From positions 1-64,000 of the forward strand of contig PLCO01000033.1 in assembly GCA_003134815.1 (NCBI GenBank): a stretch of DNA of 64,000 nt. Direction: 5' to 3'. Shown here piece after piece: positions 44,162-54,500 of this stretch; positions within the stretch are counted from its first letter, which is position 1, and each line of letters begins with the position of its first letter. The notes beneath the pieces are model-generated. The model was not told the DNA's origin. It ran no database searches and saw nothing but the letters and a program-made list of their open reading frames with translations. Source of the DNA: Acidobacteriaceae bacterium. GTDB lineage: Bacteria > Acidobacteriota > Terriglobia > Terriglobales > Acidobacteriaceae. Made by a program: the position numbers and the translations under genes.

Positions 44162-44356
44162 CTACTTCTCGATGTCGATCTCCGGATACTTTCGCCGTAC
44201 TGCTGACACCACCGCGGCGTGCTCGGGTTTTCCACTGGACCGGGCCAGGGCATCGCGGGCGTGGGCGGCGTCTTCGATCGGGTAGCGGCGGGTTTCGGGA
44301 AACACGAATTCGTCCTCGGAAAGGTTCTCCCGTTTCGTATTGGTAAGCTTCGTCAT
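44162..44356 (-). CDS. Small DUF6582-type protein
   Basis: 64 residues. The segment FVFPETRRYPIEDAAHARDA then LARSSGKPEHAAVVSAVRRKYP matches a small protein type (DUF6582) found in bacteria and phages, usually as a domain beside prophage or stress genes. The ATG at 44356 has GGAGGA eight bases upstream. Function unknown. Its presence just inside a tRNA-Arg-adjacent accessory region is consistent with mobile DNA. Confidence 0.65.
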   Translation of the reverse strand: MTKLTNTKRENLSEDEFVFPETRRYPIEDAAHARDALARSSGKPEHAAVVSAVRRKYPEIDIEK

Positions 44357-44537
44357 ATTGATTCCTCCGGCCTGGATTCTCCCAGTGTGGTGAATCCTTT
44401 ACCAAGGTTCTGACCGCGTGATTTTCGTGCGTTGCAATTGAGCGCCATCCGATCCCAGGTCCCAAAAGCGGGGCACCCGGCGAAAGCTCTCGATTTGGAA
44501 GTTGTGGCCAGTCTGAAGAAGACGCCGGCTGAGTTGG

Positions 44538-44798
44538 CTAACCGGGAAGTCCTGGGCGGACAATATGCGCAGCTTCTACTTTCTCGCCTTTCCCTGTTTC
44601 CGCTTTGGTAGACTCAGCCGCTGCTGTATCGAGCTGCTCGGAGTGCTTCAGGGCATTCCGAGAGAGCTCGTTAGCCTGCTTGCTGAGTTCGTGAGCGGTT
44701 CGATGATCTGCTTTGCCGTGGGCGACTGCTGCGACGGCGTGGGCGTGGGATGCCAGATTGTGAAGTTCTGCGGCTCGATCGTGCGAACTCTGAGGCAT
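44538..44798 (-). CDS. Small hydrophilic alpha-helical protein
   Basis: 86 residues from ATG 44798 (AAAGGA upstream). The sequence is helical and rich in His, Ala and Glu (SHDRAAELHNLASHAHAVAA, then AHELSKQANELSRNALKHSEQ) with a disordered Lys/Glu tail. Similar His/Ala-rich small proteins occur in Acidobacteria and Proteobacteria without known role; a metal- or stress-related function is a guess. The longer frame from 44912 adds unlikely sequence. Confidence 0.5.
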   Translation of the reverse strand: MPQSSHDRAAELHNLASHAHAVAAVAHGKADHRTAHELSKQANELSRNALKHSEQLDTAAAESTKAETGKGEKVEAAHIVRPGLPG

Positions 44799-44991
44799 GG
44801 AGTTTCCTTTGCTCTGTAGGATGCAAACCATTAGGCCGGAGGTACAAAAAATTGATCGATGCCGGCCAGCTGCTTCCCAAGGTCCAGATTTTAGGACTTG
44901 GGAAGCTCCCAAATCCTGCCAATCAAGGCTGCCGGGAAGTCGCTTGTTGCCAACTGCCCAATGCGCTCATTCAGCACCGCGGCCTTCCGGA

Positions 44992-45309
44992 TCAGTCCCG
45001 GCAAACGCCCAAGCGTCTCTCATTTTCCGGCCCCTGCTCGATCATGAGATCGGGCGATGGTGGCCGACTTTCGAGGACCTGTCGGACCTTCGTGAGCGCA
45101 TTCGAGATTTGGTGTACGTGACGGCGTGATCCGCTGCGGAATTGGGGGAAAGGGAAGGTTGCTTTCTCAGGCCCCAAAAGCGTGACCATCGCGCCCAGCT
45201 CCCGCCGCCACTCCGCCCGGCCCCCTCTCTGCTCTTGCTCCATCACTCCAATGTATCGGGCGGAGCAACGACGGAAGGAGGCGTCGCTTTCAACCCACGC
45301 ATAATCCAT
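44992..45309 (-). CDS. Doubtful hypothetical protein next to the IS element
   Basis: 105 residues, not recognised. The middle (GGRAEWRRELGAMVTLLG) looks protein-like and codon third positions are GC-rich as in neighbouring genes. Its ATG lies 22 bases from the left end of the IS1182 element, so the insertion may have removed its promoter or 5' end. It could be a chance frame. Confidence 0.28.
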   Translation of the reverse strand: MDYAWVESDASFRRCSARYIGVMEQEQRGGRAEWRRELGAMVTLLGPEKATFPFPQFRSGSRRHVHQISNALTKVRQVLESRPPSPDLMIEQGPENERRLGVCRD

Positions 45310-45364
45310 TCACGATTTTTGAAATAGAAAAGCGCGCGGCGAAGCCGCGCTCAGACTGCTGACG

Positions 45365-45397
45365 AACCCCATCATTTTGGTGGGGTTTGTTTTTTTG
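45365..45397 (+). terminator. Inward-facing terminator at the left end of the IS
   Basis: AACCCCA (45365-45371) pairs with TGGGGTT (45381-45387), followed by TGTTTTTTT. Orientation stops plus-strand transcripts entering the element antisense to the transposase. Confidence 0.7.
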
Positions 45398-45412
45398 ATT
45401 TGTATTTCAGGT

Positions 45413-46858
45413 TTAGTCGCGGTTTGCAGTTTCGAGTCGCTGGTAGCGGCGTAGTTGACCTCTGTATGCGGATGCAAGCGCCAGGAGCAGTAAAAAAGGC
45501 GTATGGGCCCCCATTCTGCTCAGCAGCAGGGCGATCTTCTTGATGTTCTGTGCGGTGGCGGCCAACAGGCATTGTTGCTGTACTCGAGTCAGGCCGCGCA
45601 TCCTGGCATAGCGATGTCCGTGCAGTTGTTTGGCGTCGGCGAAGCTGCGTTCCACGGTCTCCTTTCTTCGCTTGTAGATGCGCTTGCCCACTCCATTGAG
45701 CCGGTGCCGATCGATGCGCTCGCGGCTGGACTCCCACACATGCCGCGTCACCACTTTGGTCGAGTTGTTGCTCGCGGTGCACTTGTGCCGCACCGGGCAG
45801 TTGCGGCACTGTTCCGGGTCGGAGTGGTACTGCCGGTAGCCTTCGCGGTTGGTGGTGCGGTAGCTGAGCAGCTGACCGTTGGGGCAGATATAGACATCGA
45901 GCTTTTCGTCGTAGCGATACTCGCGCTTGTAGAAGTAGCCGTCGCGATGGGTCGGAGTACGATAGCCGATCACCCCGTAGATGTTGCGCTCTTCCAGTCC
46001 CTCGGTGATCGCTGCCGCCGCGTAGCCGGCATCCACGCCCACCGCGCGGATATCGAACCCGAACCGCTCCCGCTGCCGGTCCAGCCGGCCCAGGTACGGC
46101 ACCGAGTCATGCACGTTGGCCGGCGTTACATGGGTGTCGGTGATGATGGCGTGGCGTCCATCGACGGTGCGGTGATCGAGATAGAAGAACCCCTTCGGCT
46201 TGCCGTCCCGCACCATGTAACCGGAGTCCCTGTCGGTCCGGCTCACCTTGATTTCCTTCGTCTCCGGCTCTGGATCAGACTGCTTCAGCGGCGCCTTGCC
46301 GTGCGCCGCGCGATCTTCGCCGATGGCTGCTTCCAGAGCCGCCAGATACTGCTGCGGCTTCACCTGAACCTCGGCCAGGTCGTACTTGTTCTTGTTGGCG
46401 GTGGCCTTCAGATGCGTCGAATCGGTGTACAGCACCGACCCCGAGGCCAGGCCCTTGCTCACCGCCAGCAGCACGATCTGGTCGAAGATCTCCTGATAGA
46501 TCGTGCTCTCGGAAAAACGACGGCGGCGATTCTGGCTCAACGTCGAGGCGTCCGGAACCTTGTCGCGCAGCTTCAGACCAAGGAACCAGCGGTAGGCCAC
46601 GTTCACCTCCACCTCCCGCATCAGCTGACGCTCCGAGCGAACTCCGTACAGATAGCCCAGAAGCAAAAGCTTGAACAACACCACCGGTTCCAGCGCCGGG
46701 CGGCCGTTGTTCCCGCAGTAAAGATGCTTCACTCGCTCGTGGATGAAACTAAAATCCACCGCACTGTCGATCTTCCGCAGCAAGTGACCCGATGGAACAA
46801 GAGACTCGACTGAAACCATCTCAAGCTCTTGCTGCTCCGCTTCCCGCTTCTTCAACAT
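45413..46858 (-). CDS. IS1182-family transposase (DDE)
   Basis: 481 residues. The N-terminal DUF772-type domain (about 30-120: HLYCGNNGRPALEPVVLFKL, SERQLMREVEVNVAYRWFLG, DASTLSQNRRRRF) is followed by a DDE nuclease: first Asp in VLYTDSTHLKATANK, second in AVGVDAGYAAAAI, and the Glu in ETVERSFADAKQLHG, then a C-terminal helix region. It is a cytoplasmic cut-and-paste-type enzyme acting on the element's inverted repeats. The frame is intact, so the element may be active. Start ATG 46858. Confidence 0.93.
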   Translation of the reverse strand: MLKKREAEQQELEMVSVESLVPSGHLLRKIDSAVDFSFIHERVKHLYCGNNGRPALEPVVLFKLLLLGYLYGVRSERQLMREVEVNVAYRWFLGLKLRDKVPDASTLSQNRRRRFSESTIYQEIFDQIVLLAVSKGLASGSVLYTDSTHLKATANKNKYDLAEVQVKPQQYLAALEAAIGEDRAAHGKAPLKQSDPEPETKEIKVSRTDRDSGYMVRDGKPKGFFYLDHRTVDGRHAIITDTHVTPANVHDSVPYLGRLDRQRERFGFDIRAVGVDAGYAAAAITEGLEERNIYGVIGYRTPTHRDGYFYKREYRYDEKLDVYICPNGQLLSYRTTNREGYRQYHSDPEQCRNCPVRHKCTASNNSTKVVTRHVWESSRERIDRHRLNGVGKRIYKRRKETVERSFADAKQLHGHRYARMRGLTRVQQQCLLAATAQNIKKIALLLSRMGAHTPFLLLLALASAYRGQLRRYQRLETANRD

Positions 46859-47104
46859 GTCTACAAAATAAATAAGGCTCCCGTGGAAAACGAGAGCCTA
46901 TCTTGATACTTTGTCAGCAGTCTGCGCCCGGCGAAGCCGCGCTCAAATCCACGCCCAAACCCGCTAACGAGATCGCAGGACCCTTGCCGACTTACCATTA
47001 CTAATCTGTCCGAATGCCTCCAACTAACTGACAGCGCTCTCGAAAAGATAGACCAAGGCGAAGATTGCGGTGATGCTGTTTGCCACGGCGAGGAGGCCGT
47101 ACTT

Positions 47105-48064
47105 ATGGCAAAGAGCAAGACAAAGCGCAAACGGACACCCAAGCATGTTCTAAAGCTTCCGGACCTTGAGCAATCCAAGTCAGCCGTATTGAACAGCCTG
47201 ACGTCTCAAAGCTCACAGCGAACCTATGATCATGCCATCAGAGAATTCATCGAATGGTACTGTTCAGAACCCCGGCTCGCCTTCAACAAGACTGTGGTTA
47301 CCCGGTACCGTATATCCCTTGAACAGAGGCACTACGCCTCAACGACGATAAACCTGCGTTTGGCTGCAGTCCGCAGGCTGGCATACGAGGCTGCTGGTTG
47401 CGGTCTGCTCAGTGCAGACCTGGCTGCTGGCATTCGCCGGGTAAAGGGTGCAAAGCGGCTGGGAGTGCCCGTTGGCAATTGGCTCACTTCCGAACAAGGG
47501 AAGCGCCTGTTGTTGACAGCAGACGGCACAAGCCTTCGAGGTAAGCGGGACTATGCGACGTTGGCGATTCTGCTGGGTTGCAGGCTTCGCCGAGCGGAAT
47601 TGACTGCGTTGCGCGTTGAAAACATACAGCAAAGAGAGGAGCACTGGGTTATCGCCGATCTTGTCGGCAAGGGCGGCCATATACGAACCATCCCGGTTCC
47701 GGATTGGGTGAAAGCTGGAATCGACGCTTGGATGACCGCCGCCGGTAAAACAACCGGCACGCTCTTTCGCTCAATCAACAAGGCTGGCAAGATTTGGGGC
47801 ACCGGTTTCAGCCCCAAGGTCATTTGGGGTGTCGTGAAACAGAAAGCAAAAGACTGTGAGATTCCGTCTCTAGCGCCGCATGATCTCCGGAGGACCTGCG
47901 CCCGCCTTTGCCATCAGGCTGGCGGTGAACTGGAGCAGATTCAGTTCCTGCTGGGACACGTCTCCGTGCAAACGACTTAGCGGTATTTGGGCTGCAAACA
48001 GCGTTTCCGCAATGCGGTGAACGATCGAATTGGGTTGGAACCGGACGAGCAGGGATCTCCGTAG
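47105..48064 (+). pseudogene. XerC/D-like tyrosine recombinase interrupted by an amber codon before the catalytic tyrosine
   Basis: The open frame 47105-47980 gives 291 residues: an N-terminal SAM-like core-binding domain (about 20-110: SSQRTYDHAIREFIEWY, STTINLRLAAVRRLAYEA) and a catalytic domain with Arg in LLGCRLRRAELTALR, Lys in GKGGHIRTIPVP, H-x-x-R in PHDLRRTCARLCH and HVS in FLLGHVSVQTT. The next codon is TAG (47978-47980), then CGG TAT TTG GGC in the same frame, restoring RYLG. In the family the usual text is TTERYLG, so a GAG-to-TAG change is likely. Without read-through the nucleophile tyrosine is lost. The frame then continues to a second TAG at 48062. GAGGAGG precedes the ATG by about eight bases. 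Confidence 0.85.
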
Positions 48065-48368
48065 ATCCCAGACCGCTGGCCGACATATTGGCACTGATAC
48101 CTCTGACAATGCCACAACGCTCCGATCCTAAATGCCTCTCTGCTCTTGCCAGGGAAAATGCGACGCGCGCTTGCACTTTTGAGTCAAGCGGGGGCCTGTC
48201 GAATCCAATCGACCGCCTATTCAGATTTGCCAGGCAACCGCACTGAGCACCGTTGAAACTTCGAAGATCGATCGAATGGCCGGCTTGTGATCGAGTGGTG
48301 GTTTCAGATACTCGTTGCGGCAAAGGCTGTCCTGCATTGGATATACTACCTGCTCAGGATTGATTCCC

Positions 48369-48929
48369 ATGAAGCAAGCGGGAGAAATCACCGTGCTTCT
48401 GCGCGATTGGGGCGCCGGGGATCCTGCGGCCGTTGAACAGCTGTTCGAGCTTGTTTACCCTCAACTGAGAAAGATTGCTGGGGCACTGTTTCGAGGGGAA
48501 CATCCAGAGAACCTGTTACAGCCGACCAGCGTGGTGAATGAGCTATTCCTGAAACTGATCCGACAACGCAGCTTGAGATTTGAAGACCGTGAGCACTTCT
48601 ACAGCCTCTCCGCGCGCCTGATGCGCCGGGTTCTGGTCGATCACGCCCGCTCCGAAGGAAGACAGAAGCGCGACGGCGGAATTCCGGTTCCGCTTGATGC
48701 CGATATGGCCTGGATCAAGGCCAGGCCCGCTGAGATGATTGACCTGGATCGCGTACTCGAGGAGCTCGAACAACTGGACGCACGCAAATGCAGGATGGTT
48801 GAACTTCGCTTCTTTCTCGGATTCACGGCGGAGGAGACGGCGGAGTTGCTGAACACATCGAAGGCTACGGTCGATCGGGAGATGAGATTCGTGCGGGGTT
48901 GGTTAAGCGACCGTCTGCAAGCGTCTTAG
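48369..48929 (+). CDS. ECF-type RNA polymerase sigma factor (TIGR02999 group)
   Basis: 186 residues from ATG 48369. Region 2 (about 20-90: AVEQLFELVYPQLRKIAGAL, LLQPTSVVNELFLKL, REHFYSLSARLMRRVLVDHAR) and region 4 (about 125-180: RCRMVELRFF-type, here KCRMVELRFFLGFTAEETAELL, with helix-turn-helix STSK-like NTSKATVDREMRFVRGWL). The LLQPT and LVDHAR signatures mark the TIGR02999 subfamily of Acidobacteria and Planctomycetes. No anti-sigma gene is adjacent; instead a Ser/Thr kinase follows four bases after the stop, which is the usual partner of this group. A TATACT hexamer lies at 48342-48347. Confidence 0.9.
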   Translation: MKQAGEITVLLRDWGAGDPAAVEQLFELVYPQLRKIAGALFRGEHPENLLQPTSVVNELFLKLIRQRSLRFEDREHFYSLSARLMRRVLVDHARSEGRQKRDGGIPVPLDADMAWIKARPAEMIDLDRVLEELEQLDARKCRMVELRFFLGFTAEETAELLNTSKATVDREMRFVRGWLSDRLQAS

Positions 48930-48932
48930 TGC

Positions 48933-51392
48933 GTGACGCAATTTTCCCCTCATTCGCGCCTACCAGAAGAGATGGTCATGGCACAAGACTCCGAGAACTG
49001 GCAGTTGCTTCAAGATTTGTTTCATCTTGCTGAGGCAACCCCCGAAGCTGACCGTGAACGCGTCCTGGCCGAGCAGTGTCCAGATGCAGATCTACGCCGT
49101 CGGGCAATGGATATTTTGAGAGCTTCAGACATTGACGAAGGGGTTGAGACGCCCACCCAAGAGTCCGCGCTGAGCGGCAAGATCGGCCCTTACTCGCTGA
49201 TCCGGCACCTGGGGACCGGCGGCATCGGCGCCGTTTACCTGGTGGAGCGCATGGTGGGCGGCGCTCTGCAGCGGACAGCATTGAAGATGCTGGCGCCGCA
49301 TTCGGCCGGACCGTCGTTTATTGAACGGTTTCATCGCGAGCAGCACATCCTTGCCTCTCTGGATCACCCCAACATAACGCGCATGCTGGATGCAGGCCTG
49401 AGCGAGCGGGGGCAGCCATATCTGGTGATGGAATACGTGGACGGCGCACATCTTGATGAATATTGCGATGCGCACAAGCTGGGAATTGAGGAGCGCCTGC
49501 AACTGTTTCTTCGCGTGTGCGACGCGGTAGCCTACGCGCACCGCAACCTGATTGTGCATCTGGATCTGAAGCCGTCGAATATTCTCGTAACCGCCGACGC
49601 CACGGTGAAGCTGCTGGACTTCGGGACATCGAAATTGATTCAGCTGGACAGCCTGCTTACCACCACCGTTATGGCCACGCCCGCCTACGCGAGTCCGGAA
49701 CAGTTACGCAACGAGCCGGTCACCACGTCTTGCGATATCTATGCGCTGGGCGGGATTCTGTTTGAATTGCTGGCCGGATCCAGACCTGGTCACGGCGCAT
49801 CCGTGGCCGTGATGATTGAACGAGCCATCACGGAGCAGGAGCCGGAGCGTCTCCCGGATGCGATCACCGGCGCGGCGGCAGAGCATCGCGGACTCTCGGA
49901 AAATCGGTTGCGGCAAATGCTGACAGGCGACCTGGCGACCATTGTGCAGAAGTGCCTGAACCCCAGGCCCAGGGATCGCTATTCCTCAGTCGACTCGCTT
50001 AGCGGAGACATTCAGCGCTATCTCGACGGCAGGCCCGTACTCGCTCGCCCGCAAACGGCTCTCTACCGCCTGGGCAAATATGTGCGCCGCCATCGGGCAG
50101 GCGTGGCCGCAACGGTATTCGCGGCCATAGCTCTCGTTGCCAGCCTAGGGTATGGAGAATGGCGTCAACGCCAGGCTCTCCGTGAGGGACAGCGGGCACT
50201 GCGCATGCAGACCTTTATGTACAGTTTGTTCAAATTGGCTAATTCAAATTACACTGGCAAGCCCGCGGCCACCGTGCCTGAGTTTCTAAAACTGGGCGTG
50301 GAGATGCTGCCCGATTACATCAAAGACCCTTCCGACCTGCGCGAGGCTCAGATGGGCCTTGCCGAATCGATGTACGAAAACGGCGATCTGGATAGTGCCC
50401 AGAAGGTTCTCACCCAAACAATTGCCAGCGCAAAAGCGGCAAACGATATACCCGCGGAAGCGGAATCGGAGGCATTCTCTGGAAATATCGCGTACCTGCA
50501 GGGACAGATGAGCACCGGTGAGACGCTTACTTCACATGCGCTGGAACTATCGCGCAAATCCGGCGTTCCCCCTGCCGTCCGCGTTTGGAGCGCAATCTTC
50601 TATGCCTGGAACCGTGAAAATAATGGCTACCGCACCGATGAGAATGTCCGATTGCTGCAGCTCGCGGTAAAGGAGTGCCAGGATAACAACCTCTCTCCGC
50701 GCGAGACTGCCGACGCCACCTATTCGCTCGGCGAAGATCTTGAGCTGCGGGGCCGTCTTGATGAGGCGGAGCAAGCTTTCAACAAGGCTTTGGCGGTCTA
50801 TGACAACGATCCCGCAGCCTTGTGCGAAAAGTCTGACGTTCTTGGAGATCTGGCGTACCTTCACGAAACACGTGGCGATGTTCCTGCGAGTATTCCTCTC
50901 TACCAGCGCGCCTATGACGGATACACGAAGTGTTCTGGAGCGGAGAGCCGCGGAGCTCTCACGGAGCAGGAGTATTGGGCCGGCGCGCTGATGAAGCTTG
51001 GAAGAGCCAATGAAGCCTTATCCATGATGGAGACGGCCATGCCCACATGGAGGAAGATGCTGGGTTCCAGTCCTGACCTTGCGGAGCCGCTTTACTTTCT
51101 CTCCAAAGCGTATGTCGATACCGGGCATTTTGAAGAGGGCGAAAAGGCCGCCGCGGAGTTGGTCGCCGTCCAGGAGGGAAGAGTTGCGCCGACCGACCGG
51201 CGATTTGGGGCATCCCATCTGATCTGGGCGCGCGCACTGGTTGGGCAGCATCGCGACGCGGAAGCATTGCCGCACGCCGTCATCGCGGACAAGTTGCTCG
51301 CCACGGGCGCATTCTCTCCCGGCGCGAAGCAAATGACAGCCGAAGCGCACAAGGTTCTGGCCGACATCCAGTCCAGGCTGGCGGTAAGGTAG
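48933..51392 (+). CDS. Transmembrane Ser/Thr protein kinase with periplasmic TPR region
   Basis: Up to 819 residues. Kinase domain about 85-370: glycine loop GTGGIGAVYLVE (94-105), catalytic Lys118 in TALKML, catalytic loop HLDLKPSN (209-216), DFG (229-231), ASPEQL (253-258) and CDIYALGGILFELLAG. One membrane helix (390-407, GVAATVFAAIALVASLGYG) leads to a C-terminal sensor part with TPR-like repeats. HLD in place of HRD makes it a non-RD kinase. GTG 48933 follows the sigma-factor stop by three bases, but ATG 48972 or 48978 behind AGAAGAG are also plausible. It probably phosphorylates or otherwise controls the cotranscribed ECF sigma factor; targets are unknown. Confidence 0.9.
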   Translation: MTQFSPHSRLPEEMVMAQDSENWQLLQDLFHLAEATPEADRERVLAEQCPDADLRRRAMDILRASDIDEGVETPTQESALSGKIGPYSLIRHLGTGGIGAVYLVERMVGGALQRTALKMLAPHSAGPSFIERFHREQHILASLDHPNITRMLDAGLSERGQPYLVMEYVDGAHLDEYCDAHKLGIEERLQLFLRVCDAVAYAHRNLIVHLDLKPSNILVTADATVKLLDFGTSKLIQLDSLLTTTVMATPAYASPEQLRNEPVTTSCDIYALGGILFELLAGSRPGHGASVAVMIERAITEQEPERLPDAITGAAAEHRGLSENRLRQMLTGDLATIVQKCLNPRPRDRYSSVDSLSGDIQRYLDGRPVLARPQTALYRLGKYVRRHRAGVAATVFAAIALVASLGYGEWRQRQALREGQRALRMQTFMYSLFKLANSNYTGKPAATVPEFLKLGVEMLPDYIKDPSDLREAQMGLAESMYENGDLDSAQKVLTQTIASAKAANDIPAEAESEAFSGNIAYLQGQMSTGETLTSHALELSRKSGVPPAVRVWSAIFYAWNRENNGYRTDENVRLLQLAVKECQDNNLSPRETADATYSLGEDLELRGRLDEAEQAFNKALAVYDNDPAALCEKSDVLGDLAYLHETRGDVPASIPLYQRAYDGYTKCSGAESRGALTEQEYWAGALMKLGRANEALSMMETAMPTWRKMLGSSPDLAEPLYFLSKAYVDTGHFEEGEKAAAELVAVQEGRVAPTDRRFGASHLIWARALVGQHRDAEALPHAVIADKLLATGAFSPGAKQMTAEAHKVLADIQSRLAVR

Positions 51393-51549
51393 TGGTCGCC
51401 CGGCCTTAGTAAGTTGCTTCTGATCTGCGGTATTTCCCAAAGCGCAATAGATTCATATATGATCGGCATCCCCCTTCTTGCAGTCGCACTCGAAAAACGC
51501 TTGACGCATTCTCCCAACGAATAGCGCGATCCACAATAGGAGATTCCCC

Positions 51550-54500
51550 ATGAGCGCACGAACCTCACGCCGCAGCGGCTCTGCCTTTATCCTTTCAGTC
51601 CTGCTTTTCGGCGGGGTATTCTCAGGCAGCGCTCCCCAGCTCCTGGGCCAGACGGCGACCCTCACGAGCTTCGGCGCCTCGAACGTCGATGACTTTACCG
51701 GTTTGATCCAGGCCGGTGATGGAAACTTCTATGGGATATCAACGGGCGGCAACGGTGCCGATTGGGCGTGTCAGGATATTCCCGCCAATAGCTGCACCTA
51801 CATCGACAAAATCACACCAAGTGGAGTAGTCACTCAACTCCATACGTTTGAACGCGCCCCGGGAGACACTACCACTCCATACGACGCCAATCAGCTTATT
51901 GAAGGGAGCGACGGCTTCTTGTATGGCACAACGATCCTAGGAGGCAACGGCTGGGGTTACGGCACCATCTTCAGGCTCACAAACTACGGAGTATTCACAG
52001 TCCTGTACACCTTTCCCGGCGACAAAACCAATGGCCCCACAAACGGCTATTGGCCAGGCCCTTTAACGCAAGGCGAAGATGGCAACTTCTACGGCATTGC
52101 GACGTCGAACAACGGCATTGAGTTTTTCAGCATGACTACCGGCGGTGTCGTTACGATTCTGCACCAGGGGGCGGGAACTGATGGACAGATACTCACCGAT
52201 CCCGAAAACCAAAGGCCCGGATCAGTCTTGCAGGGAAGCGATGGAAACTTCTACACAAATACATCGACCGGTTTCCTACAGTTCACCCCCTCTGGCCAGG
52301 TCACGAATATTCATCCATATCCTGTCAGCGTTTCCTCGTTGAATTTCCCGACCGGTCCCGTGGTTGAAGGCCCTGACTTCAATTACTACGCCACCTCGGC
52401 CTACACCACGCAAGCGCCTGATGGCGAAGCCGGAGACGGTGCGATATACAAACTTTCAACGCTAGGCACCATGCAGACACTCTATACCCTCTCCGGCGGT
52501 ACGGATGGCCACGACCTCAATTCCGATCTCGTCCTGGGGAGCGATGGCAATCTGTACGGAACCACATACTGGGGCGGTAACCTTGCCTGCTCAACTACGC
52601 CCGGAGTCGCCGGTTGCGGAACCATCTTCGAAATTGGAACCTCAGGCGGTTTCCACTCGCTCTATGCCTTCAGCGATACCGCGGCGGACGGAGACCGGCC
52701 CGTAGGCCCACTGGTCCAGGATGGATCGGGCAATTTCAACGGAACAACCTTTGATAATTTCGGGAAGAACATCTTTGTAGCGGCGCTCTCCACACCGATT
52801 CCCGCTGCAATTCAGCTTTCCTTCAATCCCACAACTGTTTCCCCCGGCAATCCGACATTACTCACCTGGAGCGTACTCAACGCCTTCTCGCGCACCATGC
52901 GCCAGTGCCACGCAACCATCCAGGGATATCCCAGCGGCGCTGGCCAGTGGAGCGGTTCGCAACTTGGCGACTTCCCTAACAACGGAAACGTCTACACTGG
53001 CACTGCTCCAATTACCCCTACAGTCGCAGGCACCTACACCTATGCGCTCACCTGCGGCGGCAGGGAGTCAGGATTCGCGACACTGGTGGTGAACGACCAG
53101 CTCAGTGTGCCTGCAACCCTTCCCAACGGCCTGGTAGGCGCAGCCTATGCAAATCCCGTCAACGAATTCAACGGCGTCCCACCTTACACCACCACGGTCA
53201 CCTCCGGCATGCCTCCCCCCGGATTGACGCTGAACCCGGCCACAGGCGTCTTTCAGGGTACGCCAACACAGTTTGGGACATTCACGTTTAGCCTGCAGGT
53301 TACCGACTCCAACTCGCCCAAGGTGACCGCGACTGGAACCACCAGCCTCGTTATTAAATCCAGCCTGGCCATTACTACCGCTGGTCTCCGCAAAGGCTCG
53401 GTTGGCGCCAAATACTCGCAAACTCTCGCAGCAACCGGCGGTGTCCCGCCCTACGTGTGGAGCGTGACCGGGGGCACGCTTCCGAACGGTATCAAGCTCG
53501 CACCCTCCACCGGCATCCTCTCCGGGACGCCAACCCAAGAGCAGGTAGTGAGTATCACTCTACAGGTGGTCGACTCGGAAGGTACGCCCGCTGCCATCTC
53601 TGTCAGCCTCCCATTCGTCATCAATCCTCCCAATCCAATTTCCGCGGTCGAATTCACCCAGTCGATTCAGCAGTACCAGTCCCTCGACGACCTGAATGCC
53701 TCGTTGGCGGCAAACAACGAACCGCCGGTCCCGATCATCGCCAACAAACCCGGCGTCATGCGTATCTACTTCAATGAGGTTCAGAATGTCGAGACTTACA
53801 CGGTTCAGGTGACAGGAGCGATCAACGGCACGCAGACCGACGACATCTTGCCGGGTTGCCCGCCTGAGGATCAGCGTGCCGACGCAGTCCTCTGCACTTC
53901 CATGGACTTCTACTTCATCCCTCCCGTCGGGGTTTGGACGGCCGCTTTGACGGTAACCGACCCTTCGGGCAAAGTGCTTGACACAGAAAACTTCACCATC
54001 AACAGCAGGACCACTCGGTCACTCAATCTGAAGGCAGTCCAGTTGTGCCCGTCGACCAGCTCGTACGGCTGTGGGAATCCGGCCGTGCTGCTCGGATTGA
54101 CTTACCTGGTGGGCACGATGATGCCTGTTCCCAACCCAGTCACGGTACAGGTCACGACCAACAGAATCACCCAATCGAGCACCCAGTTCATGAATGACTG
54201 GAATACTTGGGAAGGCCTTCTCGTCGATAAGGTGGATGACCTCTATCTTCCTGCCGACGCTGCCGCGGATAACGCAGGCAACATGAGAACCAACTACGTC
54301 GGCGTCTATTTGTCGTCATTCACCGATCCGCACGGTGGCGCAGTCTCTGTCTATTCCGGACATGGAACCGTCATTCCAGACATGGCTACACGCCTCGGCG
54401 AGACGAATGCCATCTATTCCACGCTGGCACACGAAACCGGACATACCTTGGGAATGGTTCACACATTGCTTGGTGCTCCCAACGTGGGCGTTAATGGGAC

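Larger units (their letters stand above)
45332..46944. mobile_element. IS1182-family insertion sequence
   Basis: About 1613 bases. Terminal inverted repeats of 32 bases (45332-45363 and 46913-46944) agree at most positions and share a perfect inner CAGACTGCTGAC. Both ends carry a GCGCGGC/GCCGCGC-like palindrome around a GAA/TTC centre. One complete transposase gene lies inside on the minus strand. A terminator hairpin just inside the left end and a second imperfect hairpin (46875-46899) before the transposase start would shield the gene from outside transcription. No clear target duplication is seen beyond a possible AAA. Confidence 0.85.

Noticed and set aside
45503-46813. 436-residue frame antisense to the IS1182 transposase
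   Set aside because: Mirror of transposase codon structure (high GC third positions); no family-like motifs.
48951-48966. CGCCTACCA match to the tRNA-Arg 3' end as a possible right attachment site
   Set aside because: Only nine bases match and they lie at the 5' end of the kinase coding frame; too short to call an att site.
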